64,000 nucleotides of DNA from Streptomyces fagopyri. GTDB taxonomy: Bacteria > Actinomycetota > Actinomycetes > Streptomycetales > Streptomycetaceae. This document shows, piece after piece, positions 1 through 7,122 of this stretch. The stretch covers positions 5,828,001-5,892,000 of the forward strand of contig NZ_CP045643.1 in the NCBI RefSeq assembly GCF_009498275.1, given 5' to 3'. Made by a program: the position numbers and the translations under genes. Below the pieces are notes generated by a model that did not search any database, had not been told where the DNA came from, and worked only from the letters and a program-made list of their open reading frames with translations. Position 1 is the stretch's first letter. Each line of letters opens with the position of its first letter.

Positions 1-2
1 CG

Positions 3-200
3 TCGGGAAGCCGCTCCGTCGGGACGTGCGTGCCGGACGGCGCGGCGGGCGAGGAGCCGGACGGCGCGGCGGGCGAGGAGCCGGACGGCGCGGCGGGCGA
101 GGAGCCGGACGGTGGGACGCGCGGAGCCACGGGCGGGGCGGGTGCGCCGGGTGGGCCGGAAGGTGTTCCGGTGGACGTACGAGGAGATGTGGTGGTGTGA
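3..200 (+). CDS. C-terminal end of an upstream protein (partial)
   Basis: The third forward frame is open from the window edge to a TGA at 198-200 and reads as an acidic, Gly/Ala/Pro-rich tail: three copies of PDGAAGEE, then a Gly-rich stretch ending VPVDVRGDVVV. Codon third positions are almost all G or C, and the first- and second-position bias fits Streptomyces coding better here than in the other frames, which give Arg-rich products. The start and the functional part of the protein lie outside the window, so no function can be given. The tail is low-complexity and may be a disordered C-terminus. Uncertain, because a non-coding repeat could also stay open at this GC content. Confidence 0.35.
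   Translation, partial: SGSRSVGTCVPDGAAGEEPDGAAGEEPDGAAGEEPDGGTRGATGGAGAPGGPEGVPVDVRGDVVV
32..112. repeat. 24-bp tandem repeat, about 3.4 copies
   Basis: Three consecutive perfect 24-bp units (32-55, 56-79, 80-103) are followed by a partial unit. The length is a multiple of three, so the repeat keeps frame and encodes PDGAAGEE repeats if the partial upstream gene is real. Confidence 0.9.
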
Positions 201-631
201 CGCTCTGTGACGGCCGGCCGGTCGAGGTCTGCCGCGGGCGCCGGCCCTTCGGACGTTCCGCTCACCGCTCGCTCCCGCAGTGCACTCGTTCTTCGTATGG
301 GTCTCTCGGAGTGGTCGGCCGGTGCTGGACGGCCGAACAAGCCGTGTCCGTGCAGGAAAGTGTGCCGATCATAGAGGCTGCCCTCGGGGCCTTGCAGCCA
401 CTCTCCAGTGTCCCGGAACAACCACCCGTTCCGACAGATCGTTTCTGCCTGCATCTGGACCGGATCCTTTGTCCGGCGATCATATGTGACGTTCCGTGAG
501 TGTTCGGGGTGTCGGCCGGGATGGTGGTGGCGCGCGACCCCTCACTCTTCCGGTGCAGACAAAGAGGGCAAAGTAGTACGAAATGACCCAAGCTGGGTGC
601 GGTGTCCCGAAATCCGCATCCGGAGGTCGAC
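201..631. other. non-coding spacer before the metalloprotease
   Basis: No frame here has convincing codon bias, a start with a ribosome binding site, or a recognisable product. GC is somewhat lower around 350-600 than in the flanking genes, as expected for a promoter region of the gene at 632. I see no clear operator or hairpin. Confidence 0.5.
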
Positions 632-2296
632 GTGCCGCGTCAGCTCCCCCTGAGGAGTCTCGCCCGTGGGGTCCTGCGCGGCTTCGCTCCCGAAGGGGCG
701 TCGCGCTGGCGCAGTACCGCGGCCGCGTTCACCTCGCTGGCGGCCGTGGTGGCGACCTCCCTGGTGACGGGCCCCGCCCTCGCCGAACCCCTCTTCGCCC
801 CCTGCGCCCTGAAACGGACCGACGCCCACCACTCGGAGGGCCTGGACGTCTGGAACGCCGCCTACCCGCGCCCCACCCGCCCCCTCGACGCGGTGCTCGT
901 CTTCCTCTCCTTCCCCGACTCACGCCCGCGCACCACACCGGCCGAACTGACGGCCGATTACTTCCCCTCCACCAGCCGCTTCTTCGAACGCGCCTCCTAC
1001 GGCAGGTTCACGCTGCGTCCGCATCCCCAGCGCGACTGGATCCGGATGCCGCACGCCTCCACCTCGTACGCCATGCGGCGCGACTGGAACACCGCGCGCC
1101 GTGCCGCCTATCTGCGCGACGCGATGGGCGTGGCGGACCGGCGGATCGACTTCTCGCGCTACGACATCGTGTACTTCGTCGCCGATCCGGACGCGCCGGG
1201 CGTCGACTCCGACGCGACGAAGGTCGTCAACCTCGACACCCCGCTGCGGGCCGACGGCAAGGACATCAGGCGCGTCGTCACGGTCTTCGAGAAGCACCCG
1301 CCGGACCGGCTCGTCCTCGCCCATGAGACGGGGCACGTGTTCGACCTGCCCGACCTCTACCACCGGCCCTCCGACGGCAAGGGCGACTGGGACACGTACG
1401 TCGGCGACTGGGACCTGATGGGCAGCCAGTTCGGTCTCGCGCCCGATCTGTTCGGCTGGCACAAGTGGAAGCTGGGGTGGCTGGAGCCGCGGCAGGTGGT
1501 GTGTGTGGGCGCCCACGGGAGCACGCGGGTGACGCTGGAGCCGCTGGGCGCCGGGCCGGTGTCCGCCGGTGTGGGCGCCGCGGGGGCGCCGGGCGTCGGC
1601 ACGGCTCCGGAGGTGGACCCTTCCGGAGTTTCCCGCGGCGCTTCCGGCTCTTCCGGTGCTTCGGAGACGGGTGTTCCGCGCTCGGACGGCCGGACCCCGG
1701 GGCTGGACTCGAACGGCGGCGAGCCGGGTCTCAAGGGTGCCGGGGCGGCCGTCGTCGGGGGTGGCGGCCCGCATGCGAAGGGCACCGGGTCGGGTGGGAC
1801 GGACGCCGGGTCGGGTGCGGCGGACGCCGGGTCGGGCGTCGAGGGCGCCGGCGCGGGCTCGCGGACCGCCGGGGAGGGTTCGCGGACCGCTGGTTCCGGT
1901 GCGCAGATCCCCGGTTCCGGACCCGTGCCCGTCGGCTCCGGCGTACCGGCTTTCGGCTCCGGGCGCGGTACCAAGCTGGCGGTCGTCCGTACGGGGCCCG
2001 ACAGCGCGCTCGCCTTCGAGGCCCGCGGCTCGGCGGGCAACGACGGTACGACCTGCACGCAGGGCATCCTCATCTACCGCGTCCGCAGCGAGGCCGCGTC
2101 CGGTGACGGCCCGATCCAGGTGATCGACGCCCACCCGCACTCCGAGTCCTGCTGGGGCGAGTCGGTCTACCCGCCGCTCGCGGACGCGCCGGTGGGGCTC
2201 GGCGAGAGCTTCACGGTCCCCGGCGAGAAGGTGCGCGTCGAGGTGGAGGACTGGACGGCCGCGGGGGAGTGGACGGTGAAGATCACGACGGGTTGA
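632..2296 (+). CDS. secreted M6-like zinc metalloprotease
   Basis: A 554-residue exported protein. Residues about 1-49 form a long signal peptide with Arg-rich start, Ala/Val-rich core and ALA-type cleavage site. Residues 231-235 are HETGH, the HExxH zinc motif, followed by FDLPDLYH and GDWDLMG, which resemble the M6/immune-inhibitor-A type metalloprotease domain. The likely role is extracellular proteolysis. The GTG at 632 is preferred over the GTG at 602 because GGAGG at 622-626 lies five bases upstream of it. Residues about 305-445 are an unusual Gly/Ser/Ala-rich insertion with repeats such as DAGSG and SRTAG. A folded C-terminal part with two cysteines follows, so the insertion splits the protein. 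A hairpin follows the stop. The exact protease subfamily is inferred from motifs only. Confidence 0.75.
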   Translation: MPRQLPLRSLARGVLRGFAPEGASRWRSTAAAFTSLAAVVATSLVTGPALAEPLFAPCALKRTDAHHSEGLDVWNAAYPRPTRPLDAVLVFLSFPDSRPRTTPAELTADYFPSTSRFFERASYGRFTLRPHPQRDWIRMPHASTSYAMRRDWNTARRAAYLRDAMGVADRRIDFSRYDIVYFVADPDAPGVDSDATKVVNLDTPLRADGKDIRRVVTVFEKHPPDRLVLAHETGHVFDLPDLYHRPSDGKGDWDTYVGDWDLMGSQFGLAPDLFGWHKWKLGWLEPRQVVCVGAHGSTRVTLEPLGAGPVSAGVGAAGAPGVGTAPEVDPSGVSRGASGSSGASETGVPRSDGRTPGLDSNGGEPGLKGAGAAVVGGGGPHAKGTGSGGTDAGSGAADAGSGVEGAGAGSRTAGEGSRTAGSGAQIPGSGPVPVGSGVPAFGSGRGTKLAVVRTGPDSALAFEARGSAGNDGTTCTQGILIYRVRSEAASGDGPIQVIDAHPHSESCWGESVYPPLADAPVGLGESFTVPGEKVRVEVEDWTAAGEWTVKITTG

Positions 2297-2312
2297 GTCA
2301 CCGTGGACATGA

Positions 2313-2358
2313 CGATGGCGAGGTCCGTTCGCGTTTCCGCGAACAAACCTCGCCATCG
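2313..2358. terminator. strong bidirectional hairpin
   Basis: An 11-bp perfect outer stem (2313-2323 with 2348-2358) encloses a second small stem (TTCGCG / CGCGAA). It lies between the metalloprotease stop and the 3' end of the convergent tRNA-Lys gene and could serve both. The fully paired flanks make it one of the clearest terminators in the window. Confidence 0.8.
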
Positions 2359-2364
2359 CTAGCG

Positions 2365-2438
2365 TGCGCCGCCAGGGACTCGAACCCCGGACCCGCTGAT
2401 TAAGAGTCAGCTGCTCTAACCAACTGAGCTAGCGGCGC
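2365..2438 (-). tRNA. tRNA-Lys (anticodon CTT)
   Basis: The minus strand folds as a complete cloverleaf: acceptor GCGCCGC paired with GCGGCGC, D-arm AGCTCAGTTGGTTAGAGC, anticodon stem CTGAC/TCAG-type with loop CTCTTAA giving anticodon CTT, T-loop GGTTCGAGTCC. The discriminator base is A and CCA is not encoded. The 5' end overlaps the last ten bases of the gene at 2429-3370. A hairpin lies just beyond its 3' end. Confidence 0.97.
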
Positions 2439-3370
2439 CTGCTGACGTCGTAGACCTTAGCACCCTGATCGGCGGGAGGAAAAATCGATATCCGCACCGC
2501 GGCGGAGGCCGCCGCGCGGGCCGCGCGGACGGCCGCCCAGACCAGGATCTCGGCGCCGGGGAGCCAGGGATGCCGGGTGTCGGGGGCCACCAGCCAGCGG
2601 GATTCGGGACGGGTGGCGGGGTCCGGCCCGGTACCGCCGGTGCTGTCGCCCGGGGTGCGGACACCGACCGGGTCGCCGTCCCTCAGGGCGGGGACGGTCA
2701 CCGCGTCACCGGTGCCGTGGCAGAGCAGGGGAGGGATCGCGCCGACCCGTCCCAGACCGTCCGGACAGGCCGGACCGCCGGTGCCGCCGGACGGTCGGGC
2801 GTCGTCCGGACCGCCGCGCCGCCCCAGGGGCTCGCGCGGGTCCCGGAAGCCGTCGATCCGGTCGATCTCGTCGATGCCGTCGATCGCGTCGAACCCGGCG
2901 ATCTCATCGATACCGCCGGCGCCGTCGATGCCGCCGATTCCGGCGCCGAAGCCGCCGAGGGTGCCGGGCTCCCGGGTGTCCCGGGAGCCCCCGGCGCCGC
3001 GGGCTCCCCACTCCTCCCACTCCAGGAGCGACGGCAGCCGCTGAGCGGTGCCCGGCGAGCTGAACAGCAGCATCCGCCCGCGGAACACGGCCACCGGGCC
3101 GGAGCCGGGCCCCTCGTCCCACAGGCGGTCCAGCATCCGCCGACCGAAGATCGCGGGCACGTTGACGACGTCGAATGCCGTGCCGCAGGGCAGTACGACC
3201 GGCGCGGTCGGCCGGTCCTCCCAGAGAGCGAGGGTGCTGCGCGGATACGTTCCTGCCGAGGCGAGCCAGGCGGCCCCGTCCGCGGTGACGCCCGAGGCGT
3301 CGAACCGGTCGGACAGCGGGGCGCCGGTGCCGTCAGGGAAGGTCCCGGCGTTGTTCCGTGTGCTGCTCAT
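2429..3370 (-). CDS. primase/polymerase-like protein, stop codon inside tRNA-Lys
   Basis: A 313-residue protein with the skeleton of short actinobacterial proteins annotated as bifunctional DNA primase/polymerase-like: AWLASAGTYPRSTLALW, LPCGTAFDVVNVPAIFG, a GPVAVFRGRMLLF strand, SPGTAQRLPSLLEWEEW, RWLVAPDTRHPWLPG, and a C-terminus FPPADQGAKVYDVSRRR. The catalytic acidic residues of the true AEP fold are not obvious, so enzymatic activity is not claimed. An insertion at about residues 130-190 is built from Gly-Ile-Asp repeats. The start is taken at ATG 3370; an in-frame extension upstream to 3499 has poor composition. The TAG stop falls inside the 5' end of tRNA-Lys, so the two genes overlap by ten bases and are probably read together. 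Family assignment rests on remembered relatives. Confidence 0.65.
   Translation of the reverse strand: MSSTRNNAGTFPDGTGAPLSDRFDASGVTADGAAWLASAGTYPRSTLALWEDRPTAPVVLPCGTAFDVVNVPAIFGRRMLDRLWDEGPGSGPVAVFRGRMLLFSSPGTAQRLPSLLEWEEWGARGAGGSRDTREPGTLGGFGAGIGGIDGAGGIDEIAGFDAIDGIDEIDRIDGFRDPREPLGRRGGPDDARPSGGTGGPACPDGLGRVGAIPPLLCHGTGDAVTVPALRDGDPVGVRTPGDSTGGTGPDPATRPESRWLVAPDTRHPWLPGAEILVWAAVRAARAAASAAVRISIFPPADQGAKVYDVSRRR
2850..2955. repeat. degenerate TCGAT-rich tandem repeat inside the primase-like gene
   Basis: Many spaced copies of GTCGAT / ATCGAT-type units at 6- to 9-base intervals encode the Ile-Asp/Gly-rich insertion of the minus-strand gene. Unit lengths are multiples of three, so frame is kept. 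Likely a slippage-derived expansion. Confidence 0.7.
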
Positions 3371-3614
3371 GACGACAAGATCTACCGTCGGTGAGCGCTC
3401 CGTCTCCGAGGGTTGCGGAAAATCGGGACAGGGAGGGCGTGAATGGGGTATGTCACCCGCCGCGGGCCTATGCCAGAAGATCGTGCGGGTGCCGTCCACC
3501 TCGCGCGGGGAGGCCGCCGAGAGCCGCGAGGGCCCGCGAGGGCCGGCGGGCCCGCGAGGACTGGTGACGGCTGGTGACGGCCGGGGGACGCCACCGGCCG
3601 TCGCACCGCCGGGC

Positions 3615-3992
3615 TCAGGTGTGGTCGCCCACCCCGTGCCCGTGCCCGTTCCCCTCCGCTCCCCGGAGCAGGTCCCGGCCGAACTCGACCATCTTCTTCG
3701 CGTAGTCCTCGGTCCACTCGGCGCGCTCGGCGATGTCGGCCGTCGTGAGCCGGTCGAAGCGGCGGGGATCGGCGAGCTGCGCGGCGGCGATCGCCTGGAA
3801 CTCCAGCGCCCTGTCGGCAGCGGCCCGGAAGGCGAGCGTCAGCTCCGTGGCCCGCGCCAGCAGCGCCCGCGGATCGTCTATCGACTCGAGATCGAAGAAG
3901 TGCTCCGGGTCACCGGCCGCCTCCGCGGGCTCGAAGAGCAGGGGCGCGGGGCGTAGCCGCGGTTCGTTCCGACGCGGCGTGGGCTCCGCCAT
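3615..3992 (-). CDS. conserved small acidic/helical protein, unknown function
   Basis: A 125-residue protein with no signal peptide or membrane segment. The middle part (about 35-110) is helical and Ala/Glu/Arg-rich (ARATELTLAFRAAADRALEFQA, FDRLTTADIAERAEW); the C-terminus ends in a His/Gly-rich tail, GNGHGHGVGDHT. The start at ATG 3992 is well supported by GAGGAG five bases upstream. It follows the helicase gene by about 100 bases in the same direction, so it may be the last gene of the nuclease-helicase block, though its own ribosome site suggests it can stand alone. I do not recognise the family. Confidence 0.7.
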   Translation of the reverse strand: MAEPTPRRNEPRLRPAPLLFEPAEAAGDPEHFFDLESIDDPRALLARATELTLAFRAAADRALEFQAIAAAQLADPRRFDRLTTADIAERAEWTEDYAKKMVEFGRDLLRGAEGNGHGHGVGDHT

Positions 3993-4096
3993 GTCTTCTC
4001 CTCCTCGTACGGTTCAGGGGCCCGCTTCGTGGGTGGGCCACCGTCCATTGTCCCCCGCTCGCGCAAGGGGGCCCGTGGAACGGGACGGATCGGGGT

Positions 4097-5431
4097 TCAG
4101 GGCCGCCATCTCACCCGGTGCTCCGCCAGGTGCGACAACACCGCGTGACTCGCCTCCCAGCCGTCCGGGAACTTCACCGTGACGCCCAGCTGCACGGGCT
4201 CGGTCGAGGGGTGGTCGTCCAGCAGCTCGGTCACCCCCGCCCGGCAGACCACGATGCACGCGTGCCGGTGCCGGGACGCGAGGACGCACAGCCGTCCCGT
4301 CTCCAGGTGGAACGCCGTCGCGTCCGGCCGCCCGGAGAGCGGGTGGAGCACCACCGTCACGTCGAACTCGCGGCCCTGGAGCCGGTTCGCCGTGTCGACG
4401 GTGACGTCCGTGACGCCGAGACCGGCCAGCGCCGCCCGCACCGCCGCCGCCTGGTCGCGGTGGGCCGTCCCGACGGCGATCCGGTCGGCCGTCAGCGGCA
4501 CCGGATCGGCCGACCGCTCCGAGGTCGCCGCGCCACCGCGCTCCAGCAGCCGCCGCACGACCTGGGCCACCGCGCGTACCGCCTCGGGGTCGGTGCGCGG
4601 CGTGTGCCGGGCCGGCAGCTCCAGGAGCCCCCAACCCGTCTCCGCCGCCTCGTCGATGACCAGGTCGGGACCCGAACCGTCCGACGCCACACCGAAGTTC
4701 AGCCGCCGGTCACCGTGCCCCGTGCCGCTGCGGAACGGCGTGTACGGGTAGAACGCGTCCGAGACCAGGGGGGCCGCGGACGCCGGGAGCCGCCACGACA
4801 CCGGCAGCCGGTGCTGCGGCAGTTCGGGGTTGTGCGCGAGCAGGGTCGTGACCGCGGACGCCGAAGGGTCGTACGACAGTCCCGCCCACTGCTCCGCGCC
4901 CACGATGGCGAACGGATCCAGTTGGCCCGGATCGCCCACGAACAGCGCCCGCTCGAAGAGGCCGGCCACGGCCAGCAGCGCGTCGGAGCGCATCTGGTAC
5001 GCCTCGTCGACGATCGCGTGCCGCCAGGGCTCGACGTTCTTGACGTGGGCCCACTTCGCGGCGGTCGAGACGACGACCGGGAGGCCCGCCAGATCGGTGG
5101 CCTTCGCCGACTTGCGGACGTTCCCGAGGTCGTCGAGCGCCTTGTCGTACGGGTCGGCGTCACTGCTGTGCAGGCGCCCCACCGGCAGCTCGGAGTCCTT
5201 CTCGGCGAGCCGTAGCACCAGGTCGTCGACCTGGGAGTTCGTCTGCGCGATGACCATCAGGGGGCGTCCGGCGGCGGCGAGTTCGAGTGCCGCGCGCACC
5301 ACGAGGGTCGACTTCCCGGCGCCCGGCGGGGAGTCGACGACGACTCCGCGGTGCGTGCCGTGCAGGGTGTCGCGCAGGATCGCGTCGGTGGCGCGGGCGG
5401 CCGCGGCCCCGGGGTCGAAGACCGTGGTCAC
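4097..5431 (-). CDS. compact SF1 (Upf1-like) helicase
   Basis: A 444-residue P-loop protein with the helicase superfamily 1 motifs in order: Walker A PPGAGKST (35-42), Ia-like AQTNSQVDDL (62-71), motif II DEAYQ (142-146), motif III GDPGQLDP (166-173), motif IV-like SWRLP (212-216), motif V LQGREFD (351-357) and a motif VI-like ASRHRH (385-390). The DEAxQ form and small insert size point to the Upf1/Dna2 branch rather than UvrD/Rep. Expected activity is ATP-driven movement on single-stranded nucleic acid. Its start overlaps the stop of the upstream gene by four bases (ATGA), and that gene in turn overlaps a RecB-family nuclease gene, so the three products are probably made together and may form a complex. 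No experimentally known counterpart comes to mind. Confidence 0.8.
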   Translation of the reverse strand: MTTVFDPGAAAARATDAILRDTLHGTHRGVVVDSPPGAGKSTLVVRAALELAAAGRPLMVIAQTNSQVDDLVLRLAEKDSELPVGRLHSSDADPYDKALDDLGNVRKSAKATDLAGLPVVVSTAAKWAHVKNVEPWRHAIVDEAYQMRSDALLAVAGLFERALFVGDPGQLDPFAIVGAEQWAGLSYDPSASAVTTLLAHNPELPQHRLPVSWRLPASAAPLVSDAFYPYTPFRSGTGHGDRRLNFGVASDGSGPDLVIDEAAETGWGLLELPARHTPRTDPEAVRAVAQVVRRLLERGGAATSERSADPVPLTADRIAVGTAHRDQAAAVRAALAGLGVTDVTVDTANRLQGREFDVTVVLHPLSGRPDATAFHLETGRLCVLASRHRHACIVVCRAGVTELLDDHPSTEPVQLGVTVKFPDGWEASHAVLSHLAEHRVRWRP

Positions 5432-7122
5432 AGGATGTCCTCCTCCGTCACCGGATCCGGCTGCGGTACGGCGTCGGGGTCACCCGGCGGCCCGCCGTGC
5501 GTCCACGGTGTCTCCTCCGGGTCGGGCAGCTTCGCGCCGCCGCGCTGCTCGTGCTCGAAGAGCGTGAAGCAGACGAGGTCGCCCTTCTCCGGCACGGACC
5601 CGGGCTCGGGCTCCTTGCCGCGGCCCATCTTGTCGACGATCCGCAGCACGAGCAGACCGCCGTCCTCCTCGGGTCCGCCCCGGCCGACGACGCCCTCCGG
5701 GTGTGCTGCGGCTCCCGTGTGACCACCGGCCGCGTGTCCGGCGGTCTCCGTCCGTCCGGCGGCCCGCGCGTGTCCGACGAATTCGGCCGCCTGCGGTTTG
5801 CCGTCCAGCGACCGGTACACCTTCGTGCGCTCGCCGAGGTGCGGCCGGTCGTCCGTGCGGACGGTCACCAGGGGGCGGGGACTCGGGCGTCTGCTCTCGC
5901 TGTAGGTCATGACGACGTCGATGACCTCGCCGGTGAAGGCCTCACCGACCAGGCGCCGGCCGGCCATGACGAGCGGATCGTCGAGGGCCTCCTGCGCGTC
6001 CAGGCGGGCCTGCTCGCGCTCGCGCGTGGCCAGCTTGTTGGCCGCGGTGACCGCGTCGTCGCGGCGCGGTTGCGGCGGCTCGCCCGCGACGACCCGGTCG
6101 CGGTGACCGGTGAACGACCAGCGGTCGCGGGTCCAGCGGTCGGCCGCGTGCGCCCCCTCGGGCAGGGTCCGCAACAGGTCGAGGCCCTGCCACACCGCGT
6201 CCCAGGAGGGCCGGGCGACGCGCTCCACCAGGGCGCGGATCTCCCCTTCGGCCGTGGTGAGTTCACCGAGCCGGTCGTCCGCCTCCAGGCCGTCCTCGGC
6301 GGCGGCGAGCGCCGTCCGCGCGCGGTCGTAGCGCTCGATGGCGGGGGCCAGCAGCTTGTTGTCGAAGGCGGGATCGGTGGCCGGTCCCGCGGGCGGGCGG
6401 ACGAGCTGGCCGCCGGAATCCCGCCGCAGCTCCGCCTCCAGGGCCGCCCGCGCCCCCGACTCGCCCGCCGGGGGATCGATCCAGGCGAGCAGCGCTCCCA
6501 GGTGCTGGTCCTCCAGACTGCTCTGGCCGGTGGCCCAGTGCCGGGACAACACGTCGCTGAGAGCGAGCAGCAGGGCGGAGCCGGGCACCCGGGCCCGCTC
6601 CCCGAAGTGCGTCAGCCACCGCCCGAGCAGCGGCACCCGGGGCGGCGCCGGGTGAGGTGCCTCCGGCTCCTGCTCCGCGGTGCGCCGGAACCGCATGGAG
6701 CGCCCGAGGAGCCGTACGAACTCCACTCCTGACCGGCTCGGCACGATCAGCTGGGGCGCGTCCGCGCACAGCTCGACCTCGACCTTGACCCGCTTCCCGG
6801 TCTCCGGATCGGTCTCGCTGCGCTCCGCGGCCTCGACCACGTCCGCGTAGGAGTCGACGTACGGCAGGACCACGTCCGCGAGATCGGCGAGGAACGCGAA
6901 CCGCAGATCGCGGTCCCGGGGCTGCGGCACGACCAGCAGCCGCGGCGCGTCCCGCTCCGTACCGACCAGCGCCCCGAGGGGGGCGCCCGCCTCACCGGCG
7001 GTGATCAGGGACACGAGGACGAGCGGCCGGTCGGAGAGATGCCGGTGCCTGACGGTGGCGACGGGCTGCGCCCGCCCGCTCTCGACGGCTTCCAGCCGGG
7101 CGAGGGTGGCGATCAGCGACAA
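5428..7122 (-). CDS. large unknown protein of the nuclease-helicase operon
   Basis: A 564-residue soluble protein I do not recognise. The N-terminal third alternates strands and helices (VRHRHLSDRPLVLVSLITAG, PRLLVVPQPRDRDLRFAFL). The centre (about 200-390) is long-helical with charged stretches. The C-terminal part (about 400-500) is strand-rich (FTGEVIDVVMTYSE, PLVTVRTDDRPHLGERTKVY, LLVLRIVDKMG) and ends in an acidic tail, TEEDIL. No Walker, nuclease or zinc motif is seen. The start is a TTG at 7122 with GGAGG upstream; longer frames upstream run antisense-like through the nuclease gene and lack good composition. It overlaps the nuclease stop by ten bases and the helicase start by four, which indicates coupled translation. 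It could supply the stalk and beta-barrel modules that sit between nuclease and helicase in Dna2; that is inference. Confidence 0.75.
   Translation of the reverse strand: MSLIATLARLEAVESGRAQPVATVRHRHLSDRPLVLVSLITAGEAGAPLGALVGTERDAPRLLVVPQPRDRDLRFAFLADLADVVLPYVDSYADVVEAAERSETDPETGKRVKVEVELCADAPQLIVPSRSGVEFVRLLGRSMRFRRTAEQEPEAPHPAPPRVPLLGRWLTHFGERARVPGSALLLALSDVLSRHWATGQSSLEDQHLGALLAWIDPPAGESGARAALEAELRRDSGGQLVRPPAGPATDPAFDNKLLAPAIERYDRARTALAAAEDGLEADDRLGELTTAEGEIRALVERVARPSWDAVWQGLDLLRTLPEGAHAADRWTRDRWSFTGHRDRVVAGEPPQPRRDDAVTAANKLATREREQARLDAQEALDDPLVMAGRRLVGEAFTGEVIDVVMTYSESRRPSPRPLVTVRTDDRPHLGERTKVYRSLDGKPQAAEFVGHARAAGRTETAGHAAGGHTGAAAHPEGVVGRGGPEEDGGLLVLRIVDKMGRGKEPEPGSVPEKGDLVCFTLFEHEQRGGAKLPDPEETPWTHGGPPGDPDAVPQPDPVTEEDIL

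Noticed and set aside
2365..2438. tRNA-Lys as an attachment site for an integrated element
   Set aside because: No integrase, no duplicated tRNA 3' end and ordinary genes on both sides; the same holds for tRNA-His at 26.5 kb.
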